Shown here in pieces: positions 1 to 6,694 of a stretch of 15,769 nucleotides of DNA. Made by a program: the position numbers and the translations under genes. The stretch is from the NCBI GenBank assembly GCA_900554395.1, contig USHB01000012.1, forward strand, positions 1-15,769. The letters run 5' to 3'. The notes under the pieces are model-generated. The model saw nothing but the letters and a program-made list of their open reading frames with translations, had not been told where the DNA came from and did no database searches. Every line of letters begins with the position of its first letter. Positions within the stretch are counted from its first letter, which is position 1. The DNA comes from an uncultured Phascolarctobacterium sp. (GTDB lineage Bacteria; Bacillota; Negativicutes; Acidaminococcales; Acidaminococcaceae).

Positions 1-174
1 ACGGCCTTCTTTTTCTACAAGGTCATGGGAAACTTTGGCAATTTCTTCAACCGGGAACAGTTCCGGTGCGGGCAGGCCGCCTGCAAAAGAGATGATGTCC
101 GGCTGTGCGGTCAATTTTAAAAGTTCACGGATTTCGGATGCCTGCATCCTTTCCATACGTTTGGCAAATTTCAT
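1..174 (-). CDS. PLP-dependent aminotransferase, class I/II (N-terminal 58 residues, partial)
   Basis: The reading frame is open from an ATG at 174 to the left edge, giving 58 residues. A Shine-Dalgarno GGAGGG lies 8 to 13 bases upstream of the ATG. The fragment contains ISFAGGLPAPELFP at residues 28-41, typical of the N-terminal arm of fold-type I aminotransferases of the 2-aminoadipate transaminase / MocR-like branch, which transfer amino groups using pyridoxal phosphate. The catalytic lysine lies outside the window, so substrate cannot be judged. It is transcribed leftwards from its own promoter at 243-271. It is separated from the upstream metallophosphoesterase, on the same strand, by a strong terminator. 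Confidence 0.8.
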   Translation of the reverse strand, partial: MKFAKRMERMQASEIRELLKLTAQPDIISFAGGLPAPELFPVEEIAKVSHDLVEKEGR

Positions 175-242
175 TTTTCTTTCCCTCCAAATTGTTTAAA
201 ATCAGTACATTACAGCTTTATGGTGTACTTCTATAATAATAA

Positions 243-271
243 ATTGTAGCACTTTAGCATTTTTCAGGCAA
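243..271 (-). promoter_or_regulatory. Sigma-70-type promoter of the aminotransferase
   Basis: On the minus strand, -35 TTGCCT (271-266) and -10 TACAAT (248-243) are separated by exactly 17 bp, about 70 bases before the start codon. The ordinary spacer contrasts with the 19-bp spacers of many other promoters in this window. The rest of 175-375 is AT-rich, and I see no gene in it. Confidence 0.5.
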
Positions 272-375
272 GTATTTTGTTATTTTCGTAAAGATTTTTG
301 TGTACAAAACGCAATTTAAGATATACATTGTTAAAAATCTTACAGTTTTTGCAATCGTTTAACTTATTTCTAACA

Positions 376-409
376 AAAAACAGCACCGCGTTTAAACGGT
401 GCTGTTTTT
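376..409 (-). terminator. Rho-independent terminator of the metallophosphoesterase
   Basis: Perfect arms CAGCACCG (381-388) and CGGTGCTG (397-404) are flanked by A5 and T5, so the structure can work on either strand. It touches the TGA stop of the metallophosphoesterase (409-411), so it ends that transcript. Confidence 0.85.
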
Positions 410-1497
410 CAGTTTGCTTTTTGTACATTAATAACAACTATTTCAGGATATGGGCCCATACGCACCGGCGGTCCCCAAAAGCCGTTGCCGTTGCTGACTA
501 TTGCCGCCATGCCGTCAACATAGGTCATGCCGTAATCAATTAAGTACATGTTTTGGGTAATATAACGGAATGGCCATACCTGCCCGGCATGCGTATGCCC
601 CGATACCGTAAGGTCATAGCCTGCTCCGGCAGCTTCTATCAAACGGCGCGGCTGGTGGTCTATCATGATGCTGAAATAATCTTCATTGCCCTGCGCAAGC
701 TGTTTGAGCGCCTCAGTACCGCGCTCACGGCTGTAATCGCGCAGCCCGGCAAGTTTAATGCCTCCCGGCAGAACCGCCGCTTCGTTCTCCAATAAAGTTA
801 TGCCGTTATCGCCTAAGATTTGGCGTATCTGCATCATTTCACCGTCAAGGTAATCGTGGTTGCCGTAAACGGCATACGTCGGCGCATTAAACTTCAGCGC
901 TGCCAGAGAACCGTTATCCAGCACATAACTTAATTTTTCGTCAACAATATCGCCGCCAATCAAAATCAAATCAGGATTTTGGGCATTAATTCTGCTGACA
1001 ACATCCTGTGCTGCTCCCAAAGCGTTAATATGCCCAAGATGCAAATCCGTTACCAGTACAATTTTAGTATCGGCAGCAATGTTTTTGTGTGTTGCTATGT
1101 TTTCTGTCCTCACAACAGGGCTCATTGCCTTATAAATGCCGAAAGCGATGGAAAATACTATAACGCAAAGCCCCAACATGGCAAGCGGTGTGCTGAAACG
1201 CCACTGTACATGAAAAAGTTTGGCAGGAATAATAAAAAGCCCGTTAACAAGCATTAATATCAGGCTGTAAAAGCCAAACAAAATCCATACATTGCCAATC
1301 CACGCAAGTATGCGTGCCACCGGCTCCGGATGGACAATATAGCCGCTGTGGCTGATTAAATAACTTGCCGTGCAGCCTGCAACAGCCAAAGGCCACAGCC
1401 AGCTTGTAAGCCCCGGTATTAAAGTGCGGTAGTAAAACCACACGGCAATGCCCATGGCAACAAGATAAGAATACATAATTATCATAAAAAGATTCAT
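409..1497 (-). CDS. Membrane-anchored calcineurin-like metallophosphoesterase
   Basis: This is a 362-residue protein. The first 125 residues hold about four hydrophobic membrane segments (near 5-22, 34-53, 67-91 and 105-125). They are followed by a metallophosphoesterase domain of the YkuE/YaeI type. The dinuclear-metal motifs are all present: TDLHLGH (150-156), GGD (181-183), GNHD (212-215), DHQP (280-283) and GHTHAGQ (300-306). The family hydrolyses phosphoester or pyrophosphate bonds. Some members act on envelope lipids such as UDP-diacylglucosamine, but nothing here fixes the substrate. The ATG at 1497 is preceded by AAGGGG (1510-1505). The gene diverges from the phosphatase lipoprotein operon, and both have promoters with 19-bp spacers. 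Family is confident; substrate is unknown. Confidence 0.88.
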   Translation of the reverse strand: MNLFMIIMYSYLVAMGIAVWFYYRTLIPGLTSWLWPLAVAGCTASYLISHSGYIVHPEPVARILAWIGNVWILFGFYSLILMLVNGLFIIPAKLFHVQWRFSTPLAMLGLCVIVFSIAFGIYKAMSPVVRTENIATHKNIAADTKIVLVTDLHLGHINALGAAQDVVSRINAQNPDLILIGGDIVDEKLSYVLDNGSLAALKFNAPTYAVYGNHDYLDGEMMQIRQILGDNGITLLENEAAVLPGGIKLAGLRDYSRERGTEALKQLAQGNEDYFSIMIDHQPRRLIEAAGAGYDLTVSGHTHAGQVWPFRYITQNMYLIDYGMTYVDGMAAIVSNGNGFWGPPVRMGPYPEIVVINVQKAN

Positions 1498-1529
1498 CGC
1501 AAAACCCCTTAGTCATTTAATGTACCTAT

Positions 1530-1560
1530 AATATATAATATGGAGCCTGCTCCAAGTCAA
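1530..1560 (-). promoter_or_regulatory. MerR-type 19-bp-spacer promoter of the metallophosphoesterase
   Basis: On the minus strand, -35 TTGACT (1560-1555) is separated by 19 bp from -10 TATATT (1535-1530). The spacer begins with a dyad, TGGAGC-N2-GCTCCA (1541-1554), with perfect 6-bp arms. Long spacers carrying a dyad are the known target layout of MerR-family activators. The -10 sits in an AT-rich run, so other registers are possible. Confidence 0.55.
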
Positions 1561-1583
1561 GCAAAAATTTTTTTGAAAAGCGC

Positions 1584-1614
1584 TTGACTTTAAGTTCACT
1601 TCAATTGTTATATT
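1584..1614 (+). promoter_or_regulatory. MerR-type 19-bp-spacer promoter of the phosphatase lipoprotein / MerR operon
   Basis: -35 TTGACT (1584-1589) and -10 TATATT (1609-1614) are 19 bp apart. The 16-mer TTTAAGTTCACTTCAA (1589-1604) is an imperfect dyad, with 6 of 8 half-site positions matching. Because the operon ends with an AdhR-like MerR gene, autoregulation is the simplest reading. Confidence 0.6.
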
Positions 1615-1658
1615 ATTAATAACGCAGCAAGTTTAGCCGATAAAAAGGAGCAATGCCT

Positions 1659-2924
1659 ATGAAAAAATATCTTAAATACATCATTATAATAGCAGCCTTT
1701 TTAATTTACGGCTGCACGCAGCAGACAGAAACCAGTGCGGAAAATTATGCCGCAGCGGATGAAGTAAAATATCTGCGCCAGATTATTACAGATGATGCAT
1801 CAGTAAGCCGCACCGTTATGTGGCAGTCTGATGCTGAAATCAAAAACCCCGTGGCTGAATTTAAAAGCAGCGACAATAAAATAACAGCCGTTCCTGCCTC
1901 CATGCAGGAGCTTAACACTGGCACAAGCAGAATTTTTGTTTATACCGCTGAACTTACAGGCCTTAACCCTGACAGCACTTACGAATACCGCGCCGGTTAC
2001 GAAAACAGCCGTACAGACTGGCATAAACTTTCGACAGCGGCACCGCAGAATTTTAAAGCGCTGATTTTTCCTGATTCCCAGTCTGCCGATTACAGCGGCT
2101 GGCACAAACTGGCACAAAACGCTTATGCCAAAAACAATGACGCCGCATTTTTTATCAACATGGGCGATTTGGTAGATAACGGTTATGACCTTTCGCAATG
2201 GAGGGCATGGTTCAGCGCCGTAACGCCGATGATTGAAAACATACCTTTTGCGCCGGTTATGGGTAACCACGAAACCTATAATATGGAATGGAAAGTGGCC
2301 ATGCCGACACCGTATCTGACTTTGTTCAGCCTTCCGGAAAACGGCAGCAGCGAAAACCGTAACCATTATTATTCTTTCGATTACGGCGATGTGCATTTTA
2401 CAGTGCTCAACACCCAAAATGACGAACTGGCTGATTTTAAGCCAGATTTAATGCAGGAACAGCTTGCCTGGCTGCGCAGCGATTTGGCAAATACCCAAAG
2501 CAAATGGAAGGTTGTGCTGATGCATAAAGACATTTTGCGTTATGCCTTTACCGACCGCCCCAACATCTTTGACCCGGCGAGCATTCAGTTTACCCCCTGG
2601 GCAGAAGAACTGATGCCGGTATTTGAAGAATTTAATGTAGATGCCGTACTTACAGCACATCTGCACACTTACCGCCGCCGCGTTCCATTAAAAAACTTCC
2701 GCCCGGATAACAGCGGCATCACCTACATTTTAACCGGTGTTGCAGGCAGCGTACGCTACGCAAACCTGTGGCAGCAAAACCCTACCGATGCAGCGCTTGC
2801 CCCGCAGCCCGAAGACGCCAATTATTTATCACTTGAAAAAACTGACGATGCTTTAACTTTCAAAGCCTTTTTGCCGGACGGAACTCAGTTTGATGCTGCA
2901 ACAATCACTAAAGAGAGGAATTAA
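1659..2924 (+). CDS. Purple-acid-phosphatase-like metallophosphoesterase lipoprotein
   Basis: This is a 421-residue lipoprotein. The signal peptide MKKYLKYIIIIAAFLIYGC has a lipobox ending at Cys19. An FN3-like N-terminal domain typical of purple acid phosphatases covers about residues 37-130 and includes VSRTVMWQSD. A metallophosphatase domain follows with FPDSQ (138-142), NMGDLVDNG (167-175), MGNHET (201-206), LMHKD (287-291) and AHLHTY (333-338). Members hydrolyse phosphomonoesters or related bonds, here probably on the outer face of the inner membrane or in the periplasm. The second ATG (1659) is preferred over 1653, because AAGGAG (1645-1650) is 8 bases from 1659 but only 2 from 1653. 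It is first gene of an operon with the 35-residue peptide and a MerR regulator. Substrate is unknown. Confidence 0.87.
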   Translation: MKKYLKYIIIIAAFLIYGCTQQTETSAENYAAADEVKYLRQIITDDASVSRTVMWQSDAEIKNPVAEFKSSDNKITAVPASMQELNTGTSRIFVYTAELTGLNPDSTYEYRAGYENSRTDWHKLSTAAPQNFKALIFPDSQSADYSGWHKLAQNAYAKNNDAAFFINMGDLVDNGYDLSQWRAWFSAVTPMIENIPFAPVMGNHETYNMEWKVAMPTPYLTLFSLPENGSSENRNHYYSFDYGDVHFTVLNTQNDELADFKPDLMQEQLAWLRSDLANTQSKWKVVLMHKDILRYAFTDRPNIFDPASIQFTPWAEELMPVFEEFNVDAVLTAHLHTYRRRVPLKNFRPDNSGITYILTGVAGSVRYANLWQQNPTDAALAPQPEDANYLSLEKTDDALTFKAFLPDGTQFDAATITKERN

Positions 2925-2926
2925 TT

Positions 2927-3034
2927 ATGAAACTGTTACTTCAATGCGCAACGGCGCTTGCCATAATTTATACGCTGGTCAACATCAGCGGCCGCGTTGC
3001 CATATGCAGCGCTTATAAAATATTATCCGCCTGA
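2927..3034 (+). CDS. Small hydrophobic membrane peptide, 35 residues (hypothetical)
   Basis: The ATG at 2927 lies two bases after the phosphatase stop codon. GAGAGG is placed 8 bases upstream of it, inside the end of the phosphatase gene. The product begins MKLLLQCATALAIIYTLV, continues NISGRVAICSAYKILSA and stops at TGA (3032-3034). Residues 3-18 could form one membrane helix, and there are cysteines at 7 and 27. Placement, ribosome-binding site and hydrophobicity support a real gene. I do not recognise a family. A short hairpin, TCCGC-N5-GCGGA, overlaps its stop codon (3026-3040). Confidence 0.5.
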   Translation: MKLLLQCATALAIIYTLVNISGRVAICSAYKILSA

Positions 3035-3065
3035 TGCGGAATTTTAATAAGGGAGTGAACCAACA

Positions 3066-3440
3066 ATGACCATAGCAGAAGTAAGCAAAAAATATGGGCT
3101 GACCGCAGACACTCTGCGTTATTATGAACGCATCGGCCTTTTGCCGGCGGTAAACCGCAACAAAAGCGGCAACCGAGATTACAGCGAAACAGACTGCGGC
3201 TGGATAGAATTCATAAAATGCATGCGCGAAGCCGGGCTTTCGATAGAAACGCTTTCAGAATACATAACATTGTTCCGCCAGGGCAACGAAACATTAAAAG
3301 CCCGCGAAAACCTGCTGATACGCGAACGCGACAAGCTTAAAGAACGTCTGAACGCCATGCAGGCTACGTTGGAACGCCTGAACTATAAAATTGAGCGTTA
3401 TCAAAACGGAGAAATGTGTTCCGTAACAAACGAAAATTAA
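3066..3440 (+). CDS. MerR-family transcriptional regulator, AdhR-like
   Basis: This is a 124-residue regulator. The N-terminal winged helix has MTIAEVSKKYGLTADTLRYY (1-20), then the wing ERIGLLPAVNR. A long coiled-coil dimerisation helix spans about 75-112, including ERLNAMQATLERLNYKIERY. FIKCMREAG places a Cys at residue 52. As I recall, the equivalent Cys is needed for sensing formaldehyde and other electrophiles in Bacillus AdhR. Cys44 and Cys118 are also present. No large effector domain or classical metal-binding loop is visible. RBS GGGAGTGA (3051-3058) precedes the ATG. It is last gene of the operon started at 1584, so it probably activates or represses its own operon. It is also a candidate regulator of the other 19-bp-spacer promoters in the window. 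Confidence 0.9.
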   Translation: MTIAEVSKKYGLTADTLRYYERIGLLPAVNRNKSGNRDYSETDCGWIEFIKCMREAGLSIETLSEYITLFRQGNETLKARENLLIRERDKLKERLNAMQATLERLNYKIERYQNGEMCSVTNEN

Positions 3441-3456
3441 TTTTATATGCAAATAA

Positions 3457-3490
3457 AACAACGCCCCTCCAAAACGGAAGGGCGTATTTT
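3457..3490. terminator. Bidirectional terminator between merR and copA
   Basis: The stem ACGCCC-C-TCC (3461-3469) pairs with GGA-A-GGGCGT (3476-3485) with one internal mismatch. T-rich sequence follows on the plus strand (from 3486) and on the minus strand (3460 and below). It serves the convergent MerR and Cu-ATPase transcripts. Confidence 0.75.
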
Positions 3491-3516
3491 TATGCCTGTT
3501 TTACGGCACTGTATTT

Positions 3517-3732
3517 TTACAGAGCCTTAACGCCTTTAACTTCGTAGCCTGCATCAACAACGGCTTTGGTTAAAACATCATCGGCAACATCTTTAGCCAG
3601 TGTAACTGCGGCAGTTTTGTTTTCCAGAGAAACTTCCACAGCCTCCACGCCTTCAATACCTTCCAAAGCCTTAGTTACATGCGCTACGCAGTGCTGGCAC
3701 ATCATGCCTTCCACATCAAGAACTTTTTTCAT
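3517..3732 (-). CDS. copZ: Possible independent CopZ-like copper chaperone (internal start within the copA frame)
   Basis: In the same frame as copA, an ATG at 3732 is preceded by AAAGAAAGGG with 8 bases between AAGGG and the ATG. It would encode a 71-residue HMA protein starting MKKVLDVEGMMCQHC, the normal size and start of CopZ, which carries Cu(I) to CopA. No stop codon separates it from the upstream ATPase, so it may be made both as a fused domain and as a separate protein. The independent product is inference. Confidence 0.5.
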   Translation of the reverse strand: MKKVLDVEGMMCQHCVAHVTKALEGIEGVEAVEVSLENKTAAVTLAKDVADDVLTKAVVDAGYEVKGVKAL

Positions 3733-6114
3733 AATATCAACCCTTTCTTTTGTACTTTGTGTTTTTATATTTATGGCCTTCGTCCTGCATTCGTGCGTGC
3801 CTGCTGATGCGGCTGCGCCAACAGCGGCACTGTACGAAGGTTTAAAAAACCTTAAACGCAGGGCGTTGGTTACAACAAAAACGGAACTGAAACTCATTGC
3901 CAGTGCCCCAAGCATCGGGCTTAATTTTATGCCCAGCAGCGGATAGAAAACGCCCGCCGCTACCGGAATACAGATAGCATTATAAAACAGCGCCCAAAAC
4001 AGATTTTGTTTTATGTTGCGGATTACCGCATGTCCAAGCTGTACTGCTCCGGCAACATCCAAAAGGTCGCTTTTCATAAGTACCAAATCCGCAGATTCAA
4101 TGGCTATATCCGTACCGGCGCCGATAGCAATGCCGACGTCGGCGCGTGCAAGCGCCGGTGCATCGTTAATGCCGTCGCCGACCATTGCCACCTTTTTGCC
4201 CTGTTCCTGCAAGCGGCGTATTTCCGTTTCTTTATCCTGGGGCAGAACCTCCGCTACAATACGGTCTGCGCCTACTTCTTTCTGAATCGCCTGCGCTGTC
4301 TTGGCGTTATCGCCCGTAAGCATTACAACTTCAAGGCCCATGCGTTTCAGTTCGGCAACGGCTGCGCGGCTGGTAGGCTTAACCGTATCTGCCAATGCAA
4401 TTATGCCAATCAGGCTGCCGTCATATACAAAAAACAGCGGCGTTTTGCCGGCACTGGCCAGTTCTTCTTCCAGCGCTTTCATATCGTCATCGTACAAATC
4501 TATATCCGTAATCATTTTACGGTTGCCGCCCAAGCATAATCTGCCTTCAACTTCGCCTTTTATGCCGCGGCCGGCCTCCTGCGTGAAGCCTGCAACCGGA
4601 AAGAGCTGTATATTTTTAGCGGCGGCATAACTTACAATCGCTTCTGCCAGAGGATGTTCAGAATATTTTTCCAGGGAAGCGGCAAGCTGCAAAAAGCGTT
4701 CTTCCCCAACACTATTGCTGTATAAAACATCTGTTACGCCCGGATTTCCTTCAGTAATGGTACCGGTTTTATCCAGCACTACAGTATCTATTTTATGCAC
4801 TGTCTCCAAGGCTTCCGCCGATTTTATCAGCACGCCGCCGGCAGCGCCGCGGCCGGTGCCGACCATTACAGCAGTAGGAGTAGCAAGCCCAAGCGCACAC
4901 GGGCAGCTTATAACAAGCACGGCAATAGCGTTGGAAAGCGCAAATTCAAAACTTTCGCCAAGCATCAGCCACACTGCGCCGGTAATTACGGCAATGGCAA
5001 TAACAACCGGCACAAACACGCCGCTTACTTTATCTGCCATTTTGGCAATGGGAGGTTTACTGCCGGTAGCATCATCCACAAGGCGTACAATCTGCGCAAG
5101 CGTTGTTTCTTCGCCAACCTTATCGGCTCGCATTTTTAAAAATCCGCTCTTAACTACTGTTGCACCGGTAACTTTTACGCCCGGCTCTTTTTCAACAGGT
5201 ATGCTTTCACCTGTAATGGCAGATTCGTCAACAGCGGCATGCCCTTCCACAACCACGCCGTCAACCGGTATGCTCATACCGCTGCGCACAACGAGAATAT
5301 CGCCTTTTTCTACTTCTTCGGCAGGGATTTCCGTTTCCACGCCGTCGCGTTCCCGTACCGCAGTTTTCGGCGCCAAATTCATCAGCCTGTTAACAGCATC
5401 GGAGGTTCTGCCTTTAGCGCGTGCTTCCAAAAATTTGCCAAAAGTAATCAGCGTTAAAATCATGCCTGCCGATTCAAAATACAAATCCATCGAAAACTTA
5501 TGGACAAGCGCCAAATCGCCGTGGCCAAAACCGTAGGCAATTTTATAAAGCGCATATACGCCGTATACCAGCGAAGCCGATGCGCCAATGGCAATTAAGG
5601 AATCCATATTCGGCGCGCCTTCAAACAGGGTTTTAAAGCCTACACGGAAAAACTTGAAGTTAATAAACACCACAGGCACTACCAAAAGCAGCAGCGTCAA
5701 TGAAAAAATCATTGCATTTTCCACACCGAGAAAAATCTCCGGCAGCGGCCAGCCCATCATGTGCCCCATGGAAATATAAGAAAGCGGCACAGCAAACAGC
5801 AGCGATAATTTCAGCCGCCTTTTAATGCTTTCGTATTCCTGTTTAGCAATATCATTGGCATAATTTGCCGCAGCAGACTTGACATTTTTTGCTGTTTGCT
5901 CAAGCCTTGGCTCTGCACCATAGCCTGCCGCCGTTACGGCATCAATAATGTTCTGCGTGCTTAAAACAGCATCGTCATAATCAACAACCATGCTGTTTTT
6001 TAAAAGGTTTACGGCAACTTTATCCACGCCATTCAGTTTGCCCACCGCTTTTTCCACACGGGCACTGCATGCGGCGCAGCTCATGCCGGTAACGTTAAAC
6101 TGTTCCTTTTTCAT
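3517..6114 (-). CDS. copA: Cu(I)-exporting P1B-type ATPase with C-terminal CopZ-like domain (CopA-CopZ fusion)
   Basis: This 865-residue protein pumps Cu(I) out of the cytoplasm. The N-terminal HMA domain has MSCAAC (C13, C16). The ATPase core shows TGES (301-304), the membrane CPC (404-406), DKTGT (448-452), the HP dipeptide (487-488), TGD (600-602) and GDGIND (646-651). YN (711-712) and MxxxS (740-744) fit a Cu(I)-selective transport site. After the usual CopA end (near 757) comes a linker of about 37 residues, rich in rare codons, then a second HMA domain (795-865) with MMCQHC (C806, C809). That domain looks like a free-standing CopZ copper chaperone and has its own Shine-Dalgarno site and ATG. 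The start at 6114 has AAGGG upstream. The gene diverges from an HxlR regulator rather than neighbouring CsoR or CopY. Confidence in Cu ATPase is high; whether the fusion is translated as one chain is open. Confidence 0.95.
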   Translation of the reverse strand: MKKEQFNVTGMSCAACSARVEKAVGKLNGVDKVAVNLLKNSMVVDYDDAVLSTQNIIDAVTAAGYGAEPRLEQTAKNVKSAAANYANDIAKQEYESIKRRLKLSLLFAVPLSYISMGHMMGWPLPEIFLGVENAMIFSLTLLLLVVPVVFINFKFFRVGFKTLFEGAPNMDSLIAIGASASLVYGVYALYKIAYGFGHGDLALVHKFSMDLYFESAGMILTLITFGKFLEARAKGRTSDAVNRLMNLAPKTAVRERDGVETEIPAEEVEKGDILVVRSGMSIPVDGVVVEGHAAVDESAITGESIPVEKEPGVKVTGATVVKSGFLKMRADKVGEETTLAQIVRLVDDATGSKPPIAKMADKVSGVFVPVVIAIAVITGAVWLMLGESFEFALSNAIAVLVISCPCALGLATPTAVMVGTGRGAAGGVLIKSAEALETVHKIDTVVLDKTGTITEGNPGVTDVLYSNSVGEERFLQLAASLEKYSEHPLAEAIVSYAAAKNIQLFPVAGFTQEAGRGIKGEVEGRLCLGGNRKMITDIDLYDDDMKALEEELASAGKTPLFFVYDGSLIGIIALADTVKPTSRAAVAELKRMGLEVVMLTGDNAKTAQAIQKEVGADRIVAEVLPQDKETEIRRLQEQGKKVAMVGDGINDAPALARADVGIAIGAGTDIAIESADLVLMKSDLLDVAGAVQLGHAVIRNIKQNLFWALFYNAICIPVAAGVFYPLLGIKLSPMLGALAMSFSSVFVVTNALRLRFFKPSYSAAVGAAASAGTHECRTKAINIKTQSTKERVDIMKKVLDVEGMMCQHCVAHVTKALEGIEGVEAVEVSLENKTAAVTLAKDVADDVLTKAVVDAGYEVKGVKAL

Positions 6115-6173
6115 AATTTTGCCCTTTCTGTATCTAATACTCTGCGTTGACGCCGCAGTTCTATCCTGCTATT

Positions 6174-6202
6174 ATTATATTAAGCCAATATCTTTTAATC
6201 AA
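6174..6202 (-). promoter_or_regulatory. Promoter of copA
   Basis: On the minus strand, -35 TTGATT (6202-6197) and a perfect -10 TATAAT (6179-6174) are separated by 17 bp, implying a leader of about 50 bases. The spacer contains AATATCTTTT (6188-6197 region), which resembles a half-site of the dyad at 6223-6242. Confidence 0.65.
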
Positions 6203-6222
6203 GAATGCACTATTTTGTGATA

Positions 6223-6242
6223 TAGTACCTAAAAAGATACTA
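6223..6242. promoter_or_regulatory. Candidate operator dyad for the HxlR regulator
   Basis: The sequence TAGTACCT-AAAA-AGATACTA is an inverted repeat with 8-bp arms and one mismatch. It lies just upstream of the copA -35 and overlaps TATAGT (6221-6226), a plausible -10 for the HxlR gene. HxlR proteins typically bind short AT-rich dyads of this kind, so one site could control both divergent genes. Confidence 0.45.
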
Positions 6243-6255
6243 AGGAGAACGTATT

Positions 6256-6636
6256 ATGAAAGCAACTGCAAATATGAACTGCCCTGTCGCAGCAACCCTG
6301 CATCTTATCGGTGGTAAATATAAAGCACTTTTATTGTGGCATTTATCAGGGCGGGTGCTGCGTTTCAGCCAGCTAAGGCAGTTAGTGCCGGAAGCAACGC
6401 CGAAAATGCTTACCCAACAGCTGCGCGAACTTGAACAGGACGAGCTCATCATCCGCAAGGTTTATCCCGTTGTTCCGCCTAAAGTAGAATATTCCCTCAC
6501 TGAACTCGGCGAAAGTTTATTTCCGATTCTGCAGGCAATGTACAAATGGGGTTCCGGCCTTATGCAGGAACGTGGGCAGTGTCCGTCATGTTCCATGACA
6601 GCAAACAGCGGCTGCCACTGCAAAGAAGATAATTAA
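6256..6636 (+). CDS. HxlR-family winged-helix regulator with Cys-rich C-terminal tail
   Basis: This 126-residue protein has the HxlR signature: [16 protein letters not shown] (8-23), a helix-turn-helix with [20 protein letters not shown] (37-56), and the wing with [16 protein letters not shown]. Cys9 is the conserved N-terminal Cys used for redox or electrophile sensing in YodB/HypR-type members. Unusually, the C-terminus is CPSC-x7-CHC (C109, C112, C120, C122, with H121), a plausible soft-metal-binding tail. RBS AAGGAG lies 7 to 8 bases before the ATG. It is divergent from the copper ATPase, with a candidate operator between them, so it may regulate copA; this role is inferred from context. 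Confidence 0.88.
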   Translation: MKATANMNCPVAATLHLIGGKYKALLLWHLSGRVLRFSQLRQLVPEATPKMLTQQLRELEQDELIIRKVYPVVPPKVEYSLTELGESLFPILQAMYKWGSGLMQERGQCPSCSMTANSGCHCKEDN

Positions 6637-6650
6637 AAACAAGCAAATAA

Positions 6651-6675
6651 AAAAACGGGCATAAAGCCCGTTTTT
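6651..6675. terminator. Bidirectional terminator between the HxlR and DUF362 genes
   Basis: The stem CGGGC (6656-6660), loop ATAAA and GCCCG (6666-6670) is extended by A5 on the left and T5 on the right. Both convergent genes end within 40 bases of it. Confidence 0.8.
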
Positions 6676-6694
6676 GTTTTTTATCCGCCAAACA

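Noticed and set aside
1800..2417. Open frame of 205 codons on the minus strand
   Set aside because: It is antisense to the phosphatase lipoprotein and has a composition typical of a reverse-frame shadow.
4715..5536. Long open frame of 273 codons on the plus strand
   Set aside because: It lies fully antisense to the copper ATPase, has low-complexity Ser/Thr/Pro composition and has no credible ribosome-binding site; it is a shadow of the real gene.
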